DNA of 64,000 bases from Caprella mutica (Eukaryota; Arthropoda; Malacostraca; Amphipoda; Caprellidae): the NCBI GenBank assembly GCA_947561585.1, contig CANNZV010002314.1:1-64000 (forward strand). Reading direction: 5' to 3'. A model generated the notes under the pieces. It was not told the DNA's origin, did no database searches, and saw only the letters and a list, made by a program, of their open reading frames with translations. Shown piece after piece: positions 60,557 through 64,000 of the stretch; position 1 is the stretch's first letter; each line of letters begins with the position of its first letter. The position numbers and the translations under genes are program-made.

Positions 60557-61394
60557 TAGAACACATAGGAGTGATTGGAGAATCATACACAAGAAGTTGA
60601 TGTAACCTTGTTCTGCAGTTGTTATAACCATTACATATAATTGGTTCAACCATCTCGAGTAGTTTTGACTATCACAGATAGTTGTTGTGACCTTCGGGAA
60701 TTAAGAATAATCAACTCACAAATGTGTTGTTTTAACGAACGTCAATTTAACTCATTTTAAATAGTACCTGCAACTCACCTCGTAGGTAGGCGCACAGATA
60801 AACCATAAAATTTAGTCAAAACAAATCAAATATGATTTGATTCAACTAATCCTTTCTCTGTGTGCAGGAAGAAGAAGTCAGAAAGCAAGGTGACTCCTTG
60901 AACAAAGGCACCAACCACCTAGCTGTATGTGGCAACGCTCTTGGATGCAGAAAAGCTACTTCGTGGATGCAATCACTTACCAAGGAATGATATGAAATAG
61001 AACACAAGCATAGGGGACTGCAATCTCGAATAAAAGAGGAAAATGATTTTGATAGTAAATATAACTTATTCGCCTACCTAAGACAAAAATCTAAGACTTC
61101 GTTGTTAAAGAACCTTCTATTTGCTCCGGTGTACTAATTTTAAACAAAAGTAATTTTTATAGGTCATATTAGCAAATTAATTTCAGCAAAGCACTCATTC
61201 AAATAGAACGAAGAAGATTTTATTGATTATTTAGAACACGCACTATGTTTAAACGATAGTTTTAGTTATAAAAACATTACATTTAACTTTTGAAATGGAA
61301 AAGAAAACATTTTCAAATACTGTATAATAATAATATTTAATTTTCAACACGCAGCTTATATTTGAAATACTTGTTATATATAAATGGTGTATAC

Positions 61395-61482
61395 GGCGGT
61401 AAAACATATATCACACGGCGAGTTGTTTTTGGCGGCGAATTTTCCTAGCAGCGAGTTGTCCTCACGGCGAATTGTCCGCGGC
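61395..61482. repeat. GGCGAGTTGTCC array, right inverted arm
   Basis: ACGGCGAGTTGT, GGCGGCGAATTTTCC, GCGAGTTGTCCTCACGGCG and AATTGTCCGCGGCG are the reverse complements of units at 56935-57025. Confidence 0.6.
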
Positions 61483-61489
61483 GAACACA

Positions 61490-62355
61490 ATTATATAAGG
61501 TCAAAATATCAAACTAATTACTCAACTATTATTCTATTATTACCTTTATTTACTGAGTGAGAGTTAATCTATGGTCAAAGTTTAACTAATACATTCATTA
61601 CTTTGAACTTTCATCACAGAGCTTTCATCTGTATTCCAAGTCGAGGCCTCAAAACATTTTCTTTAATTTGAACTCATAGAGAACGAAATTTTTAAGGAGT
61701 TACAATTATATAAAAATTTGACCAACTCATTACTATTTGAAATAAGAATAAGTTTTGATTTTGGTTATAAAAGCGGTGCTTGCCTGTATTGTTCTAATCA
61801 CTTTAAAATTTCTTTAAGTATCTCCGGGTCGCTTAATATCAAATTTTTTATAGTAAAATGCATCCACGGTGGCAAAGTGACGGAGGTACAGGCACGAGGA
61901 CGGATAGACCCACGAACGATACCCACTTCATTTCTTCCCATTTAATTTATATATAACATTATGTAACATAAATCAAATTGATATGCATCTAAACGTACAG
62001 ACGTACAGTACGTTATATCAATGAAGTAAGAGTTTTCAATTTTAATTTATTTATATATTGGATGCAAGTGGTCCGTGGATATCGTTTTGAAGCATATTAG
62101 ATATATAATTAGGCGTCTGTTCAATGCAGAATCCCTATGTATGTTAGATGTCGTAATTTATCTTTTTATTCAACGCTGTTATAACGGTATTGCTTCGATG
62201 CCAAATATACTTGAAATGATGCGGTTTAGCGGTGCAAACGGATATCAGATTGATGTTACCATGTCTAATTTGTTACTGGTATTCGATGTCGGAAGAGAGG
62301 TTATACAGAGTCGGTTAGACATCAAAATGATACATTCATGTTTGCTGGGAAGTAA
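61490..62355 (+). repeat. Inverted duplicate of 42855-43740
   Basis: Ends ATTCATGTTTGCTGGG, the same terminus as the CCCAGCAAACAT family. The open frames at 61718-61945 and 62075-62371 belong to the repeat. Confidence 0.55.
61868..61923 (+). repeat. tRNA-derived SINE head, inverted duplicate
   Basis: GGTGGCAAAGTGACGGAGG then CCCACGAACGATACCC, the same unit as 43290-43345 within a larger inverted duplication. Confidence 0.45.
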
Positions 62356-62359
62356 TGAT

Positions 62360-63090
62360 TGTAAATTGTAATACCTCTGAATATAATCAATGTTTGACTA
62401 GATTACTGGGTAGACGAATGAAATATTTGTTAAACCATATTATTTAAAGAGTTTGTTGTAGTGATCTGCTGTCCACTAGAGCGAACAATTTTTGAGCTTT
62501 ATAGGACGTGTCCGTTCATAGATCGTCCGCTGTAATAGCTTTACATGTAGTTAAACCTTGTTTCCTCTATATACCTAGCTATAATTTTTTATATTATTAC
62601 TCGATTATAACAGAAATGTAATCTGTGAGAGAAATATAATTTTAATAATAATAAGGAAATTGATGACAAGTGAAATACTATGAAAAACGGATAAATATTC
62701 GACAGTGAAAAGCTGTGCGAACGATTCATAAGTGTAGAATCAAATTACCATTGGATCCATATTTAGAATAATTCCGCAGTATAGTGAATGTTGCCCTATC
62801 AAATCATTCAAAATTTAGTTTAGTGATTTCACTCTTCAGTTGAATCAGTCCTATGACCTATCATGATTTGATTGAGTTCTAACTAAAGCGGTCATTGTTG
62901 TTGTGAGATATTTATATCATGAATTGTTACATTGAAGAACTGTCTAGATTTTTTACATCCCTTAGTCTCTTTTGATATCCTTGAACATATTTCATATTCT
63001 TTGATAAAAAGTAAAAACACATCAAAATGGAAGGAATTGGTGAGGTCTCAAACATCTTAAATTTTAAGGTCTTGCTTTAAATTGTACAGC
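62360..63090. other. AT-rich non-coding stretch
   Basis: No supported gene, repeat arms or splice-defined exons seen. Confidence 0.3.
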
Positions 63091-63094
63091 CAGA

Positions 63095-63225
63095 CTGTAT
63101 TTCATGGTAAATTCCACCGACTTGTCGGTGGAATTTTTCTCCATTGAAAATAATTTTCTGGCAAAATCGGTGGATTTTTAGTTTTTTATTCCTATGTTAC
63201 CTTTAATTTTCAGTGGAAAAAGCCA
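63095..63225 (+). repeat. Copy of the CCACCGACATGTCGG repeat
   Basis: TTTCATGGTAAATTCCACCG followed by ACTTGTCGGTGGAATTTTTC, matching 6070-6110. Confidence 0.5.
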
Positions 63226-63231
63226 GACTAC

Positions 63232-63362
63232 AAGAACTGGTAAACTGTTCTCCAAGAAATCCTCTATATTGGCTTCTGTGCACATTAAAATACATGTAGG
63301 TAAATATAGGAGGAAATTAAGAATTGTTCGCACATAAAATGTTAAAAATGTCCCATGTTCTG
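63232..63362 (+). repeat. Third copy of the 4455/4945 dispersed repeat
   Basis: CAAGAACTGGTAAACTGTTC, AATCCTCTATATTGGCTTCT and ATACATGTAGGTAAATATAG match the copies at 4455 and 4945. Confidence 0.45.
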
Positions 63363-63599
63363 CAGAGTGGTAACATAAGAATTATTGGTAACATAAGAAT
63401 TAATTCAAAATTTCCCGCAGCTAAATTAGCGTCGACCAGGATCGCTTCCCGCAATTTGCGCAAACTTTGCTTTAACTCGGAAAATAAGTTAGGTATCTTA
63501 ACAAAAATTGGCATGAGTATTCACCTCTGTATGATGCATAATCGTAGTAATTCTTAAGTTTCTATCTCTAGTACTTTCTCTTTTATGGGATGAAATATA

Positions 63600-63745
63600 T
63601 GCGGGGGAGAATTCTGACTTTAAGGGGTCGTTTCCCGCAGTGCCTGGGATCGGTTCCCGCACTGCGGGAACCAACCCTTTTTGAACTGCCCCGCAGTGCG
63701 GGAACCGACTCTCATTCATTATCTACCACGTTGTGGGAATCAGCC
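63600..63745. repeat. GGTTCCCGCA palindromic cluster
   Basis: GGTTCCCGCA (63652-63661) and its mirror TGCGGGAACC (63663-63672) form a perfect palindrome around one base. CCGCAGTGCGGGAACCG recurs at 63691, TTTCCCGCAGTGCC at 63630, and TTTCCCGCAGC/TTCCCGCAATTTGC lie at 63410-63460. GC-rich island in AT-rich DNA; the open frames on both strands here reflect it. Confidence 0.5.
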
Positions 63746-64000
63746 ATGAAGAGTAGCTAGTCCTCACTACACTACGATAATGATTGCTTTTGATAACGTT
63801 GCCAGGTTAAATGAAACAAGTTATGAAAATGCTTTATTTAAGATACAGAATTTCCTAAAATCCACGTCTGATTCTTCAGCACTACTACTAGTGCTGGAGC
63901 AAATTGGCTGCAACTGTTCATCTACTTTTTCCGTTTTCCTATTTTAACAATTCATTTTCTTTTCTTTCTCCATTTCATCACAAAATTCTTAATTCATCTA

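Larger units (their letters stand above)
57301..60864. mobile_element. 3.56-kb TIR element with internal repeats and cargo
   Basis: Ends are inverted: CACACAGAGAAA at 57301 and TTTCTCTGTGTG ending 60864. Both flanks match one dispersed repeat family whose uninterrupted version is at 44220-44730, so the element inserted into a copy of that repeat. No clear target-site duplication is visible. Inside, from left: three tandem copies of a unit of about 120 bp (57455-57890), a 160-bp MITE (58371-58530), a gene-like unit with introns (58832-59567), and a 22-bp minisatellite (60222-60556). No transposase is recognisable, so it is non-autonomous or of an unfamiliar class. Confidence 0.6.
57220..61110 (+). 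repeat. Family A copy split by the 57301-60864 element
   Basis: Left part 57220-57300 (TTTAACCGTCTGCTT, TTGACGTCAAAAG), right part 60865-61110 (GATGCAGAAAAGCTACTTCG, CCAAGGAATGATATGAAAT, AATCTAAGACTTCGTTG). Together they line up with 44250-44545. Confidence 0.55.

Overview
The window looks like nuclear DNA of an invertebrate, most likely an insect. It is very AT-rich. Its genes are split by GT-AG introns, non-coding spacers are long, and most of the space is filled by short inverted-repeat transposons, minisatellites and tRNA-headed SINE remnants. The repeats (GGACAATTCGCCGCG arrays, GGTACCTA-rich minisatellites, GGTTAGGTTAG motifs) recall hemipteran, particularly aphid, genomes; that is an impression, not a database result. 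There are no bacterial operons, CRISPR arrays or clear tRNA/rRNA genes.

The main content is a tandem array of four paralogous genes on the minus strand, between about 18.1 and 54.6 kb, encoding secreted cystine-knot growth factors of the PDGF/VEGF (PVF) family. I rebuilt each from splice signals and reading-frame phase. The full model has nine coding exons: signal peptide; acidic Asp/Asn/Tyr-rich pro-region; short linker; PDGF/VEGF core with RCGGCC; Arg/Ser/Thr-rich basic loop; second half of the knot with a run of four arginines and a CSCNC motif; CxC-type C-terminal module; variable linker; conserved tail ending PITFNGR or SITFNGL. The copies at 22.7-26.9 kb, 31.4-35.7 kb and 48.7-54.6 kb are open throughout and their exon phases agree at every junction (368, 383 and 388 residues). 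The copy at 18.1-20.4 kb has lost three exons, carries frame breaks and a stop, and is a pseudogene.

The 31-36 kb and 48-55 kb genes belong to a segmental duplication (about 29.58-36.70 kb and 45.46-55.82 kb). Comparing the two halves shows three later insertions with visible empty sites: a CCCAGCAAACAT-ended TIR element with a TA duplication, an LTR-like element of about 870 bp, and a piggyBac-type MITE at TTAA.

Left flank (0-18 kb): dispersed repeats, nested inverted-repeat elements at 6.0-7.5 kb, a symmetric motif cluster at 8.3-8.5 kb, the last coding exon of an unidentified plus-strand gene (9115-9474), several MITEs, and two minisatellites (22-bp at 15.8 kb, 18-bp at 16.9-17.7 kb). Between the two youngest genes (36.9-48.1 kb): a mariner-type transposase remnant, a piggyBac-type MITE, a 2.1-kb element with long terminal inverted repeats, SINE-like heads and the CCCAGCAAACAT element. 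Right flank (55.8-64 kb): further copies of the same families, and a 3.56-kb TIR element (57301-60864) that carries an intron-containing gene-like unit, sits inside another repeat copy, and is itself bracketed by inverted GGACAATTCGCCGCG arrays.
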